64,000 nucleotides of DNA, from NCBI GenBank assembly GCA_963743325.1, contig CAVUOZ010000012.1, forward strand, positions 62,001 through 126,000, in the 5' to 3' direction. Every line of letters starts with the position of its first letter. Position 1 is the stretch's first letter. Source of the stretch: DATFVA01 sp963743325 (lineage in GTDB: Bacteria; Bacteroidota; Ignavibacteria; Ignavibacteriales; Ignavibacteriaceae). The position numbers and the translations under genes are program-made. Under the pieces are notes generated by a model, which had not been told where the DNA came from, did no database searches, and worked only from the letters and a program-made list of their open reading frames with translations. Shown piece by piece: positions 41,960 through 51,566 of the stretch.

Positions 41960-43474
41960 TTACTCGGTCGGAGTGTTTTCAAAGCTGAAAGTAACTTCTA
42001 TCGTATCCCCTGCGGTTACCCTCACACTTTGACGCAAGGTATCAGCATATTGCTTATTTGTTATTTGAACATCGTATCTGCCGGGATAAAGATTTATTGG
42101 CTCACGAAGCGGTGTAGTGCCTACATGCCTGCCATCTATAAAAACCTCTCCCCAGGGCTGTACTTTACAATCAAGACTTCCGGTTAATTCCTGAAAATTG
42201 ATTTTTACAGACTCAATTTTGTCATTTGAAATTTTTATTCTTCTGATATAAGGCGGATAATCAGGGTGAACGAGTTTCAGCAGATGGGTCCCTATATTTA
42301 ACTGTATGTAGTCATCAAGCGGGGTTGTATCTATTTTTTTGTTGTCAATATAAATATCGGCATACGGCTTCGCCTCTACAAAAAGTTTCCCGGGAAGTAA
42401 TGCGTTTGGATTCTGAACAGATGAATTATCCTGGTTAAAGTTGTCGGTAAAAATATCCGTAGCACTCTTATCAGTGAAACTATAATTTTTACCAGTAAGG
42501 CTTTTATTTATGATTTCCGGTGTCTGAGGCTGTGCGAAGTAATAAATTCCGAGAGTTACCACAACAAGAATAATTACACCGGCTGCCCCAAAAACGAAAT
42601 ATTTTCTGGGATTTATATCATCGTTGTTTTCAATTTCAACCTTTAAATTATGGTTTGAGGCCTGTATACCCAGAATACTTAAAACCTCTTCAGCTGAATT
42701 GAATCTTTTTTCAGAATGCTTTTTGAGTAAACCGGTTAATATCCTCTGAATGTCCTCAGGAAGGTGAGTTATTTTAGCTTTTATATCATCTTCGTTAAAA
42801 GTAAGAATCCTGTTAATAGTTTCATTTATATCTTTACCCAGGAAAGGATTTTCTCCGGTAAAAAGTTCAAGTGCAACTATCCCTGCAGAAAACAAATCCG
42901 ATTGAGGCTGTAAATCTTCCCCTCTTATCTGTTCGGGTGACATATAGCTTGGTGTGCCGACTATTGATGACTGTATCGTGAGTTTCGTCTCATCCTGAAT
43001 TAATGCCAGCCCGAAGTCGGCGATTTTTAATTCGAGCCTTGAATTTACAAGCAGGTTTTCCGGTTTAATATCACGATGAACAATATGATTCTGATGTGCC
43101 GCATTCAAAGCTTTCATCAGTCTTATAATAAGCGATCTTTTCTGCTCAAGCGTATAGTCATTCTGTCTGAGGATGCTTCTTAAATTCTTGCTTTCAAAGT
43201 ATTCAAAGGAGATGTAGAAATTGTTTTTAAACATCCCGAAATCGAGCACCTTGATAAGATTCGGATGTTCAAGCTGTGCAAGTATTTTGGCTTCTCTTTT
43301 GAACCGGGCAAAAATGGTTTTATCGGAAAGCTCATCCGTATTCAAAGTCTTTAATATGATCTTCTTTCCGAGGTAAATATGGTTTGCAAGGTATACGGTT
43401 GTATACACGTCTTTCTTGATGGTATCAATTATTTCAAACTTATCATATAATATTTCTCTCGGGGTGCTCTGCAT
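41960..43474 (-). CDS. Ser/Thr protein kinase with two PEGA domains
   Basis: A 504-residue membrane kinase. The catalytic domain is ~1-270: Lys42 (KKIILKTLN), HRD133-135 in HRDIKPEN, DFG153-155 and SPE in MSPEQI. The nucleotide loop reads TIKKDVYTTVYLA and lacks the usual glycines, which may lower or alter ATP binding. One membrane helix (~292-312) precedes two PEGA domains (~365-420, KLFVEAKPYADIYIDNKKI; ~430-500, GSLDCKVQPWGEVFIDGRHV) facing outside. It is adjacent, with no gap, to the sigma-54 activator gene upstream, so the two are one operon. A signal from the envelope to transcription is the natural reading (inference). Confidence 0.88.
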   Translation of the reverse strand: MQSTPREILYDKFEIIDTIKKDVYTTVYLANHIYLGKKIILKTLNTDELSDKTIFARFKREAKILAQLEHPNLIKVLDFGMFKNNFYISFEYFESKNLRSILRQNDYTLEQKRSLIIRLMKALNAAHQNHIVHRDIKPENLLVNSRLELKIADFGLALIQDETKLTIQSSIVGTPSYMSPEQIRGEDLQPQSDLFSAGIVALELFTGENPFLGKDINETINRILTFNEDDIKAKITHLPEDIQRILTGLLKKHSEKRFNSAEEVLSILGIQASNHNLKVEIENNDDINPRKYFVFGAAGVIILVVVTLGIYYFAQPQTPEIINKSLTGKNYSFTDKSATDIFTDNFNQDNSSVQNPNALLPGKLFVEAKPYADIYIDNKKIDTTPLDDYIQLNIGTHLLKLVHPDYPPYIRRIKISNDKIESVKINFQELTGSLDCKVQPWGEVFIDGRHVGTTPLREPINLYPGRYDVQITNKQYADTLRQSVRVTAGDTIEVTFSFENTPTE

Positions 43475-44971
43475 TTATACTTTTTCTTCTATCTCTTTCA
43501 ATTTTAACTGAACCCACCTGACAGAAACGCCGAGTGATTTTGCTGTGGCTGTCCGGTTATTATTAAATTCTTTTAGTCTTCTTATAAGAAGCATTTTTTC
43601 AAAATCTCTTAAAGTTCCGCCGAATTCCATATCACTCGATTCTTCTTCAATTATGATGTGTTCCGGCAGAAGCTTATCTGTATCACATAGAATAAAAGCT
43701 CTCTGCAGGACATTTTCCAGCTGCCTTACATTCCCGGGCCAGCTGTACTCTTCTAGGATCTTCAGTGTTGAAGAGGCTATTCTTATATTTTCATTTGAAT
43801 ATTTTTTTATGAAATAATCAACAAGAAGCGGAATATCTGTTCTACGCTCTCTCAGGGGAGGTACTCTTATAGGGAAGACATTTAGACGATAGAAAAGATC
43901 TTCCCGGAAGGCTCCGTCCTTTACAAGCTGTCTTAAATCTTTATTAGTGGCTGCAATTACTCTTACATCAACTTTTATGATCTGTGTATCACCCAGTCTC
44001 ATTATTTCTTTGTTCTGCAGCACCCTGAGTAATTTAGCCTGCAAAGCAAGAGAAATATCAGCAATTTCATCAAGGAAGAAAGTACCTTCCGTGGCAACTT
44101 CAAATAAACCTTTTTTATCATTATTAGCGCCGGTGAATGCACCTTTTTTATATCCGAACAATTCACTCTCAAGCAGAGAATCAGGGATTGAGCCGCAGAA
44201 TTGCCCAAGGTACGGAAGCTCTCTCCGTCGGCTTAAATTATGTACTGCTCTTGCGACTAATTCTTTTCCCGTGCCGCTTTCACCAAGAAGTAATACGGTT
44301 GCGTCTGTGCCGGCAACTTTATGAATTAAAGTGGCAAGCCTCTGCATCGCAGGACTGTCGCCTATCAGTTCGGGAATACTCTTCGAAGCCTGCAGCTGGT
44401 TGCGGAGTATTATATTTTCATCTTCAAGTGCTTCTATCCGGGTGATTCTATCGAGAGCCAGAGAAACAAGATTGGAGAAGAAATCAAGGAAGACCAGATT
44501 TTCTTCTGTGAATTCTTTCCTGTTTATGCTGCTGTCTACAAGTATCACTCCCCAGACTTTGTCGTTCCTCTTTATCGGCACTCCAAGAATAGATTTTATA
44601 TTATGAATCTGTATACTTTCGAACTGTGATATGTTCGGGTCATTCTGAACGTCGTGATAAAGAACCGGGTCTCCTCTCTCAATAACCTTCTGCAGAATGC
44701 TGGAAGAAAAAACCGAAATGTCTTCAATGCTCTGCTGTTCCATATTGCGGGCACCGATAATAGAAAACTTATTCGATTCTGCTTCATATTTTACAAATAA
44801 TCCCCTGTCCGCATGAAGTACACGTATAATAACATCTAATGTTTCCTTGATAAGGCTGTCCTGATATATAGCAGAGTTTAGAGCCTGGCTGATTTTGTAG
44901 AGGGTCTCGAACTGTTCTTTTCCAATCTGCTTAATATTTTCAATCGTCTCTTCGGTGCCGTTCGTTCTCAA
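43475..44971 (-). CDS. Sigma-54-dependent activator with GAF domain
   Basis: A 499-residue enhancer-binding protein. GAF sensor ~20-180 (ETLYKISQALNSAI ... GVPIKRNDKVWGVILVDSS). AAA+ core ~195-430 with Walker A GESGTGKE, the GAFTGA sigma-54 contact loop and the FFLDEI Walker B. The Fis-type HTH is at the C-terminus (RTATAKSLGVSVRWVQLKL). I start at the TTG at 44971, because AAAGGAG lies 8 bases upstream and longer frames (to 45037) run into the neighbouring lipoprotein gene. It needs RpoN (not in the window). There is no receiver domain, so activity may be set by a GAF ligand or by the adjacent kinase. Confidence 0.9.
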   Translation of the reverse strand: MRTNGTEETIENIKQIGKEQFETLYKISQALNSAIYQDSLIKETLDVIIRVLHADRGLFVKYEAESNKFSIIGARNMEQQSIEDISVFSSSILQKVIERGDPVLYHDVQNDPNISQFESIQIHNIKSILGVPIKRNDKVWGVILVDSSINRKEFTEENLVFLDFFSNLVSLALDRITRIEALEDENIILRNQLQASKSIPELIGDSPAMQRLATLIHKVAGTDATVLLLGESGTGKELVARAVHNLSRRRELPYLGQFCGSIPDSLLESELFGYKKGAFTGANNDKKGLFEVATEGTFFLDEIADISLALQAKLLRVLQNKEIMRLGDTQIIKVDVRVIAATNKDLRQLVKDGAFREDLFYRLNVFPIRVPPLRERRTDIPLLVDYFIKKYSNENIRIASSTLKILEEYSWPGNVRQLENVLQRAFILCDTDKLLPEHIIIEEESSDMEFGGTLRDFEKMLLIRRLKEFNNNRTATAKSLGVSVRWVQLKLKEIEEKV

Positions 44972-44984
44972 CGTATCTTCTCCT

Positions 44985-45965
44985 TTATTGTACAAAAAAA
45001 GTTGCAGGTAAGGATCTGGACATATCATTGAATTCATCTATAATCCAGATAACCCACCAATAGCTTCCGTTATTTATAGTAGTTACATTAAAGCTGGTAT
45101 CCCCTGCAGATATACTATCCTTTCTGAAGACAAGCTGGCTGCCTTCAGCTGTATAAATCTCAACCATATAATGAAATGAATAACCAGGCATATAATTATC
45201 CCAGCTAAGATTAAACGGTACAGCGGTTATCTGCTGGTCATTTGCAGGCTGTAAACCCGTTACCTGGTCCTTTATAATGCGATTAACTCCGTCGCCATGC
45301 AGTACATAAATTTCACCTAAAACGTCTCTGATCCGGAAATCAAACTCCAGGCCTATCGATTGTTCTATATCGGTAATATTAAGTTCTTCAGGGGTAAGAA
45401 CGGTCTGAAATGTTTTAGAAGCAATGTTAAAATCCATGGCTTTATACAAGCCCTGCTTATCATTAACCACAGCAACGGTATCGATATCATTATCTACATC
45501 GATAATTTTGGTTCTGATTACAAGCTCACTCATCAGCATAGGAGGATTCGGAGAATTTATTAACACACTATAAACAGATAAACTATCGAGTACAGGTATT
45601 TTATTCAGATTTATTTGTTCATTAATTTTCCGGGCTCCCGCCCAGTCAATCTGTACAGTATCTGTATGGTATCCTGATTTACGAAATATTAAAATACCAT
45701 TTTCTGTTTTAATATTTGGGATACTAAAGCTTCCTCCAGTATCCGAATAAACAAGTATATTCCCCGGCTTCCAGAATACCTCAACATTTTTAATCGGAGT
45801 GTAAGGCAGACTGAATGTTTGAACTGTGCCGTCTATTGTGCCGAGCAAATTATCATTTGAATTAGGATCAAGAGGATTTTCTCTCGTCGCTTCACAGGAA
45901 TTCAGGAAAATCATGCCCGAAACAAGCACAAAAGATATTATACTTTTAATTTTTTCCTCAGGCAA
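44985..45965 (-). CDS. Lipoprotein with regulatory-like (Ig-type) domain
   Basis: A 326-residue lipoprotein: signal peptide with lipobox (MIFLNSC), then ATRENPLDPNS, a linker common in Ignavibacteria lipoproteins. A carboxypeptidase-regulatory-like beta domain (~40-115, GTVQTFSLPYTPIKNVEVFWK) and two further Ig/fibronectin-like beta domains follow. No enzyme motif is seen. It is the first gene of the lipoprotein-activator-kinase-DUF5683 run. The activator's true start lies 13 bp past this stop, so the genes are tightly packed. Confidence 0.75.
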   Translation of the reverse strand: MPEEKIKSIISFVLVSGMIFLNSCEATRENPLDPNSNDNLLGTIDGTVQTFSLPYTPIKNVEVFWKPGNILVYSDTGGSFSIPNIKTENGILIFRKSGYHTDTVQIDWAGARKINEQINLNKIPVLDSLSVYSVLINSPNPPMLMSELVIRTKIIDVDNDIDTVAVVNDKQGLYKAMDFNIASKTFQTVLTPEELNITDIEQSIGLEFDFRIRDVLGEIYVLHGDGVNRIIKDQVTGLQPANDQQITAVPFNLSWDNYMPGYSFHYMVEIYTAEGSQLVFRKDSISAGDTSFNVTTINNGSYWWVIWIIDEFNDMSRSLPATFFVQ

Positions 45966-46155
45966 ATTCTATTAAAAGAAGAAAAATCTTTTTATAATAA
46001 GAAAATTATTCGTATTAAACCACAACAGTCAGCACTTTTTTTCGTACTAAATGTATAAAAATAATCTTTAATATGTTAAGATAAATTAATTAACTTGAAT
46101 TTTTTACGGAGTATGTCCTAAAATAAGACGCATAAATAGTGTTTTTTATGTAGTT

Positions 46156-46572
46156 TTATTCGTTCTCAATTATTAATCTGATTCTATAACTTTCAGGTGA
46201 AATTTCTTTATCTTTTTCAGGGTATGGTAGAAGTTCTAACAGCCGGATTCTAAATTTTCCGGTCTCAGTTTGTCCGGGTTCAAGAGTAGTATTTAATTCT
46301 TTTATTTCGGTACCGTACCCCTGTCTGTTTACAGAAATTTCTATTCTGCCATTTCCTTCCCAAACACATTCAACACCTTTCGGACAGCGTGAATCTTCAA
46401 GCACTCTGTTGAAAGTTATTTCAAGACCTGAATTACTGATCTCTGCTTTTTGACCCTGACTGATATAAAATTCTTCACCTAAATTGACACTTACCGGATC
46501 ATCGCAGCCGGGAAAAGCGATAAAAATGAGTAAGCCAATCAAAAGAGCGGTAATATAATTTTTTATTATCAT
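46156..46572 (-). CDS. Small lipoprotein, conserved hypothetical
   Basis: A 138-residue lipoprotein: signal peptide with lipobox (FIAFPGC), then a beta domain with the conserved Cys pair text EDSRCPKGVECVWEGNGRIEI. That pattern recurs in small Bacteroidota lipoproteins of unknown function; the two Cys probably form a disulfide. It is a single gene, divergent from the peptidase fusion at 46712. Confidence 0.75.
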   Translation of the reverse strand: MIIKNYITALLIGLLIFIAFPGCDDPVSVNLGEEFYISQGQKAEISNSGLEITFNRVLEDSRCPKGVECVWEGNGRIEISVNRQGYGTEIKELNTTLEPGQTETGKFRIRLLELLPYPEKDKEISPESYRIRLIIENE

Positions 46573-46711
46573 TGCTCCAAAATCTGGAAAAAATTTCTGA
46601 ATAAATCCACCATAATTTATTAAGACGCGCTGCCTGAATTGACTGCTATCACCACTCTTTTTGGTATTTCATTTAATTTTTGATTACGATATTTTTCAGG
46701 AAAAGCATAAA

Positions 46712-49700
46712 ATGTTTAAGTCCGTTTCAATTTCATATATTTTCGTCTTATTTCTCATTCTTATTCTCAACAGGAGCATCGAAGCTCAGTATTTCGGAAG
46801 AAATAAAGTTCAGTATAACGACTTCCAATTTAAGGTTTTAGATACTCCAAATTTCAATATTTATTTTTACCCTGAAGAAGATAAAGGCGCACATCTTGCT
46901 GCGTTATTAGCCGAGAGATGGTATAAACGTCAGTCATTTTATTTCGGGGATTCACTTCATGGTAAACAGCCCCTTGTGTTGTACGGCAGCTTTCCACAGT
47001 TTGCACAAACAAATATTATATCAGGACTAATAAGTGAAGGAATCGGCGGAGTAACAGAACCCTTAAAAAGAAGAATTATATTACCCATTGCCGGCCCGTT
47101 AAGCGAAACCGATCACGTTATCGGCCACGAACTTGTTCACGCTTTTCAGTATGATATAACCGGCGCTATGAAGAGCACTTTTGGAGGACAAACTCCGCAG
47201 CTTGAAAGACTCCCTCTCTGGTTCGTGGAAGGAATGGCTGAATTTCTTACTCTTGGTCCCGACGACCCTTTTACTGCAATGTGGATGAGGGATGCGGTGC
47301 TAAATGAAATCCCTACTATAGATGACCTGAGCAACCCTGAATATTTTCCGTACAGATATGGTGATGCTTTGCTGGCTTATATTGCGGGCAAATGGGGGGA
47401 TAAAAAAATAGCCGATTTGCTTACTACTTCTGCATATATGGGAAATATGGATACTGCAATCGATACGCTGTTTCATATTTCCACTGATTCTCTTTCTAAG
47501 CTATGGGCACAGTCGCTGCATACTCAGTATGATTCATTGAAAAGTGTAACTAAAAGGCCTTCTGATTACGGGAAGGAACTAATTACATCCGAGAACGGCG
47601 GGGAATTAAATATCGCACCTGTCCTTAGCCCCGACGGCAAAAATCTTGCTTTCTTCTCTTCGAAAAATCTCTTCGCAATCGATCTATTTCTTGCAGATGC
47701 CAAAACAGGAGAAATAAATAGGACAATATTAAGCACCGAGCTTGATGCCCATCTTGAAAGCCTTGAATTTATAAACTCCGCCGGATCCTGGAATCCTGCC
47801 GGAGATAAATTTATTTTCCCTGCAGTAACAAAGGGACGGCCGATTTTATCAATTCTTAATATCAAAAATGGAAAGATTGAGAAGGAAAGAAGATTTGGTA
47901 ATCTTGGTGAAATCTTAAATCCCTCATGGTCTCCCAACGGCAGATATATTGTCTTTTCAGGAGTTCAGGGAGGATTAACGGATCTATTTATTTATGATCT
48001 TCAGACTGATTCATTAAGGCGAATAACTAATGATGATTATGCTGAAATTCAGCCTTCGTGGTCCCCAGATGGCAGCAAGATTGCATTTGTAACAGACCGC
48101 TTTACTACTGACCTGAAGGATCTCGATATTGGAAATTATCAGCTGGCATTGCTCGATCCCAACACAGGTGAAATTACCAGGGTTAATACTTTCGATAAAG
48201 TTAAAAATATAAATCCTCAATGGTCCAATGATGGAAAGAGTATTTATTTTCTTTCAGATCCTCAGGGTGTTACAAATCTTTATAAGATCGATCTGGATTC
48301 CGATAATATCACTCAGCTAACCAACCTCTTTGTAGGAATAACAGGAATAACTTCAATCAGTCCGGCATTATCTGTGGCAGGTAAAAACGATGAAATAGCT
48401 GTCGGTACTTTTGAAAAAAGGAAATATAATATATACAGGTTCGATAAGATCAATCCTGAAAAACCTGTTGAATTCAGCGGACCGAATCCTGCCGTTCTTC
48501 CTCCGGAAACAAGAGTCTCTACACTTCTTGTAAACAGCTTTTCAGATCCAAACTATGGTTTAATATCAGATAGCAGCTTTACCGTAACTGATTACTCACC
48601 TTCACTTTCGCTTAGTGGAATAAGTCAGCCTTCTGTAGCTGCCGGAATAGATGCATTCGGAACTTATGTTGGAGGCGGAATATCTCTTTTATGGACGGAT
48701 ATGCTCTCAAATTACACACTTTCCACGGCTCTCCAGATACAGACAAATCCCGGCATTTCAATCTTTAATTCAATCTCAGCTTTTGTCGGCTACCTGAATA
48801 CAGCACACCGTTGGAACTGGGGGGTTGCGGCCCAGCAGCTGCCGCTGATCTACCTGGGATTCGGCGCGTCTTATCAGGATATAAACGGAGAGCCTGCATA
48901 TGTAGAGCAAAGACTGATATACCAGGAAACTCATAGAGAACTGACCGGGATTCTCATGTATCCTTTCAATCAGGTCATGAGAGTGGAATTTACCGGAGGA
49001 TTTCAGAACATCAGCTACGCGAATTCAGTAGAAACACGCGCAGCATCCTTAAATTCAGGACAGTTACTACTTGATAAAACGGAGGATCTTCCCTCTCCTT
49101 CCGCTATAAATCTAGGAACTGCAAGTGCCGCTTTCGTTTATGATAACAGCTACTTTGGTGCCACCAGCCCTCTTCTGGGTACACGATACAGACTGGAAGC
49201 TGACCAAAATCTTGGAACTTTAAACTGGACAAATCTTTTAATCGACTACAGGCAGTATGTAATGCCGGTAATGCCGTTTACACTTGCAGGAAGAGTACTG
49301 CACCTGGGTCGATACGGAAGCAGTGCTGAAGATTACAGGTTGTTTCCGCTTTTCCTTGGTTACCCTGATTTAGTCCGGGGTTATCAGTATGGAACATTTT
49401 CAACCGGCAGCCCATTATTTAATAGGCTTCTGGGAAGTAAGATGCTTGTTGCCAATTTTGAATTGCGCTTTCCGCTGCTTGGTATTTTCGGACTTGGCGA
49501 AGGCTTTTACGGGTATTTTCCAATAGAGTTCGGCGGCTTCTTTGATACAGGAGTGGCCTGGGATCAAAGCAGTAAACCGGTGTTTGTAGGAGGTGATCGA
49601 AAACCCGTCAGCAGCACGGGACTGGTTGCAAGAATCAATTTATTCAGTTACCTGATTGCTGAAGTAGATTTTGTAAAGCCCCTTGATCGTCCCGGTCAAA

Positions 49701-49738
49701 AGTGGCTCTGGGAATTTAATTTCTCACAGGGATTTTAA
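46712..49738 (+). CDS. Peptidase-TolB propeller-outer membrane barrel fusion protein
   Basis: A 1008-residue protein with three parts. After a signal peptide (~1-26) comes a gluzincin-type peptidase domain with HExxH (H139-E140-L-V-H143) and the downstream Glu (E173 in WFVEGMAEFL). Residues ~290-590 are a TolB/WD40-like beta-propeller (PSWSPDGSKIAFVTDR, SWSPNGRYIVFSG, PQWSNDGKSIYFLSD). The last ~400 residues are an outer-membrane barrel of Omp85-like appearance (TDMLSNYTLSTALQIQ ... KPLDRPGQKWLWEFNFSQGF), ending in Phe. It should sit in the outer membrane with the protease in the periplasm or outside. I start at 46712; an open frame to 46661 adds residues without a signal. Substrate unknown. 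Confidence 0.85.
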   Translation: MFKSVSISYIFVLFLILILNRSIEAQYFGRNKVQYNDFQFKVLDTPNFNIYFYPEEDKGAHLAALLAERWYKRQSFYFGDSLHGKQPLVLYGSFPQFAQTNIISGLISEGIGGVTEPLKRRIILPIAGPLSETDHVIGHELVHAFQYDITGAMKSTFGGQTPQLERLPLWFVEGMAEFLTLGPDDPFTAMWMRDAVLNEIPTIDDLSNPEYFPYRYGDALLAYIAGKWGDKKIADLLTTSAYMGNMDTAIDTLFHISTDSLSKLWAQSLHTQYDSLKSVTKRPSDYGKELITSENGGELNIAPVLSPDGKNLAFFSSKNLFAIDLFLADAKTGEINRTILSTELDAHLESLEFINSAGSWNPAGDKFIFPAVTKGRPILSILNIKNGKIEKERRFGNLGEILNPSWSPNGRYIVFSGVQGGLTDLFIYDLQTDSLRRITNDDYAEIQPSWSPDGSKIAFVTDRFTTDLKDLDIGNYQLALLDPNTGEITRVNTFDKVKNINPQWSNDGKSIYFLSDPQGVTNLYKIDLDSDNITQLTNLFVGITGITSISPALSVAGKNDEIAVGTFEKRKYNIYRFDKINPEKPVEFSGPNPAVLPPETRVSTLLVNSFSDPNYGLISDSSFTVTDYSPSLSLSGISQPSVAAGIDAFGTYVGGGISLLWTDMLSNYTLSTALQIQTNPGISIFNSISAFVGYLNTAHRWNWGVAAQQLPLIYLGFGASYQDINGEPAYVEQRLIYQETHRELTGILMYPFNQVMRVEFTGGFQNISYANSVETRAASLNSGQLLLDKTEDLPSPSAINLGTASAAFVYDNSYFGATSPLLGTRYRLEADQNLGTLNWTNLLIDYRQYVMPVMPFTLAGRVLHLGRYGSSAEDYRLFPLFLGYPDLVRGYQYGTFSTGSPLFNRLLGSKMLVANFELRFPLLGIFGLGEGFYGYFPIEFGGFFDTGVAWDQSSKPVFVGGDRKPVSSTGLVARINLFSYLIAEVDFVKPLDRPGQKWLWEFNFSQGF

Positions 49739-49766
49739 GCAGGCTCAGATGTGAGGCAATTGGAAC

Positions 49767-50573
49767 TTAACCTCCAAGAAATATTTCTATCATAGCCGTC
49801 ACTATAACCGGTAACTTACTACTCTTTTCGGGCGCACAAATTTCACCTATATAATCCCCATGTCCTGCCGGCAGAATTGCCAGTCTTGCATTTGGCAGTT
49901 TATATGATAATTCCAGAGCGTGTTCGGCACGCACTACATCGGCATCACCGTTAATAACCAGCACAGGAGCTGTTATAGCCCGGATATCTGTATCGCTGAT
50001 ATCCTTAAAGTCAAGCATTCTTTTGGCATCCCGGTCAAACATTGCCTGCAGTCCTTTAGGGTCAGGGTTTGCTGTAAAGTATGCTTCCTTCAGAAGCGCG
50101 GGCATATTCACTATAGTAGCCTGTCTTAAACTTTCAAAAAAACCTGGCTGCAAGCCGTCACGTTTGAAAACAGTAGAAGCTAATACCATCTTATTCACAA
50201 GTTCTGGGTGACGGATAGCGATCTGCAGACATGTAGTGCCGCCATTGCTGAATCCCATAAAATCGGCTTTTTCAATCTGCAGCTGGTTAAGTAATGCGGC
50301 TGTGTCATCGGCGTCCTGTTCAAAACTTAACGGACGGTCAATATCAGGAGTACGCCCGTGGGCCTGAAGCTCAACGGCGATCACCATATGTTTTTCAGCC
50401 AGCCGGGGCAGTATGCGTCCGAATGTAGACAGAATGGTTGAACCACCGCCGTGTAGCAATACAAGAGGCTTGCCGCTGCCGTGAATTTCATAGTACATTT
50501 TTAAACCGTTGACCAACGCGTATCGGCCGGTTTGCCTGTCCTGTTCATTCATTTGAAAATGCATTTCATTCAT
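49767..50573 (-). CDS. Alpha/beta hydrolase
   Basis: A 268-residue cytosolic alpha/beta-fold hydrolase. The oxyanion HGGG is in VLLHGGGST. The nucleophile elbow is GFSNGG. The acid Asp is in VLVINGDADVV and the His in LPAGHGDYIG. Close to esterase/lactonase types; the substrate is not assignable. It leads a minus-strand set of small enzymes (VOC, DUF1579-like, RibD-like, YCII) that resembles a horizontally acquired accessory cluster. An earlier ATG is possible but has no support. Confidence 0.85.
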   Translation of the reverse strand: MNEMHFQMNEQDRQTGRYALVNGLKMYYEIHGSGKPLVLLHGGGSTILSTFGRILPRLAEKHMVIAVELQAHGRTPDIDRPLSFEQDADDTAALLNQLQIEKADFMGFSNGGTTCLQIAIRHPELVNKMVLASTVFKRDGLQPGFFESLRQATIVNMPALLKEAYFTANPDPKGLQAMFDRDAKRMLDFKDISDTDIRAITAPVLVINGDADVVRAEHALELSYKLPNARLAILPAGHGDYIGEICAPEKSSKLPVIVTAMIEIFLGG

Positions 50574-50591
50574 AATTCTATTGTCCTGGTT

Positions 50592-50963
50592 TCAGAAATT
50601 CCATTGTTGTAAAATAATGCAGACGCCGGATTCATCTCTTACAGCAAACTCTTTAGCATTCCATGGTTTTAATGATACAACATTAGAATTTGGATGAAGC
50701 AGTTCCGGGTTAGAATTTTTTACTTTATTAAACACAGCTTCAATGTCATCTGTCTCAAGCCGTAATTCCGGCCTGTCCTTTATTGCAAACTCTTTACTTT
50801 GAACCAGATGGGCCGCAAGACCATCCTTTTCAACGACACAGAACGGATCAGTTGAACTCAGGTCATCATATCCTATTCTGAAACCCAGGCACTCAACAAA
50901 AAGTTTAAGCCCCACTTTAATATCTTCATAAAAGATATTCGGAACCAATTTAGTAAACCTCAT
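50592..50963 (-). CDS. VOC-family (glyoxalase/bleomycin-resistance) protein
   Basis: A 123-residue single-domain protein with two beta-alpha-beta-beta-beta modules. GLKLFVECLGFRIGYDD and DPFCVVEKDGLAAHLVQS form the first, and ETDDIEAVFNKVKNSNPELLHP to FAVRDESGVCIILQQ the second. It may form a dimer binding a metal or small toxic molecule. Family members confer resistance or catalyse isomerisation; which applies is unknown. It is 18 bp upstream of the hydrolase gene on the same strand. Confidence 0.85.
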   Translation of the reverse strand: MRFTKLVPNIFYEDIKVGLKLFVECLGFRIGYDDLSSTDPFCVVEKDGLAAHLVQSKEFAIKDRPELRLETDDIEAVFNKVKNSNPELLHPNSNVVSLKPWNAKEFAVRDESGVCIILQQWNF

Positions 50964-50981
50964 ATATTTCCTTTCGTTTTT

Positions 50982-51503
50982 TCATTCTTTCATCTGTGAA
51001 TTTATATTAAAATTTGCAAAGTTAGTCCAGCTGCCGTCCTTGCTTTCTGATTCAATAACAAGGTTCCACGCGTTGGTCGTTGAATAGAATATAAAGTAAT
51101 TGCGGAATTTCCCTTCTGCATATGGATAGACAATCTCAATCCGATCTGATGAAACCGGACCTACACCGGCAACACGTGCACCCGCACCGCCGAACGAATC
51201 AAGCCAGTGTGCAACATATTCATTCATTACGGAATCTATACCGATATAAACATCGGCCTCATATTCCGATGGTGTTGAGGTATCTTTCATGTGCAGACAG
51301 AACCATTGATTCTGCAGTACCCAGATTCCGTCAGCCATATATTGCACCTGCTTTCCCATAACGCTGCCGGACATAATCCATTTTCCCTCAAGGTGATTAA
51401 GTAAGTCTCTGGCTGCATATTGGGAAAATCCCGGATGAGGGGAGATAATGAGAGTACAAAAAAAGAGCAGTATACCCTGTCCGGACGATAGTCTCATTTT
51501 CAT
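50982..51503 (-). CDS. Exported DUF1579-like lipocalin-fold protein
   Basis: A 173-residue protein with a signal peptide (GILLFFCTLIISPHPGFS), then a small beta-barrel of lipocalin type: GKWIMSGSVMGKQVQYMADGIW, YEADVYIGIDSVMNEYVAHWLD, RIEIVYPYAEGKFRNYFIFYS. This resembles DUF1579. Proteins of this type carry small hydrophobic ligands or act as accessory factors; function here is unknown. It lies 18 bp before the VOC gene on the same strand. Confidence 0.6.
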   Translation of the reverse strand: MKMRLSSGQGILLFFCTLIISPHPGFSQYAARDLLNHLEGKWIMSGSVMGKQVQYMADGIWVLQNQWFCLHMKDTSTPSEYEADVYIGIDSVMNEYVAHWLDSFGGAGARVAGVGPVSSDRIEIVYPYAEGKFRNYFIFYSTTNAWNLVIESESKDGSWTNFANFNINSQMKE

Positions 51504-51566
51504 TTAATTATTCCTTTCCAACAGTAGGGTAAAAAATATTATCTAAAATCATTTTCATATCCATGA

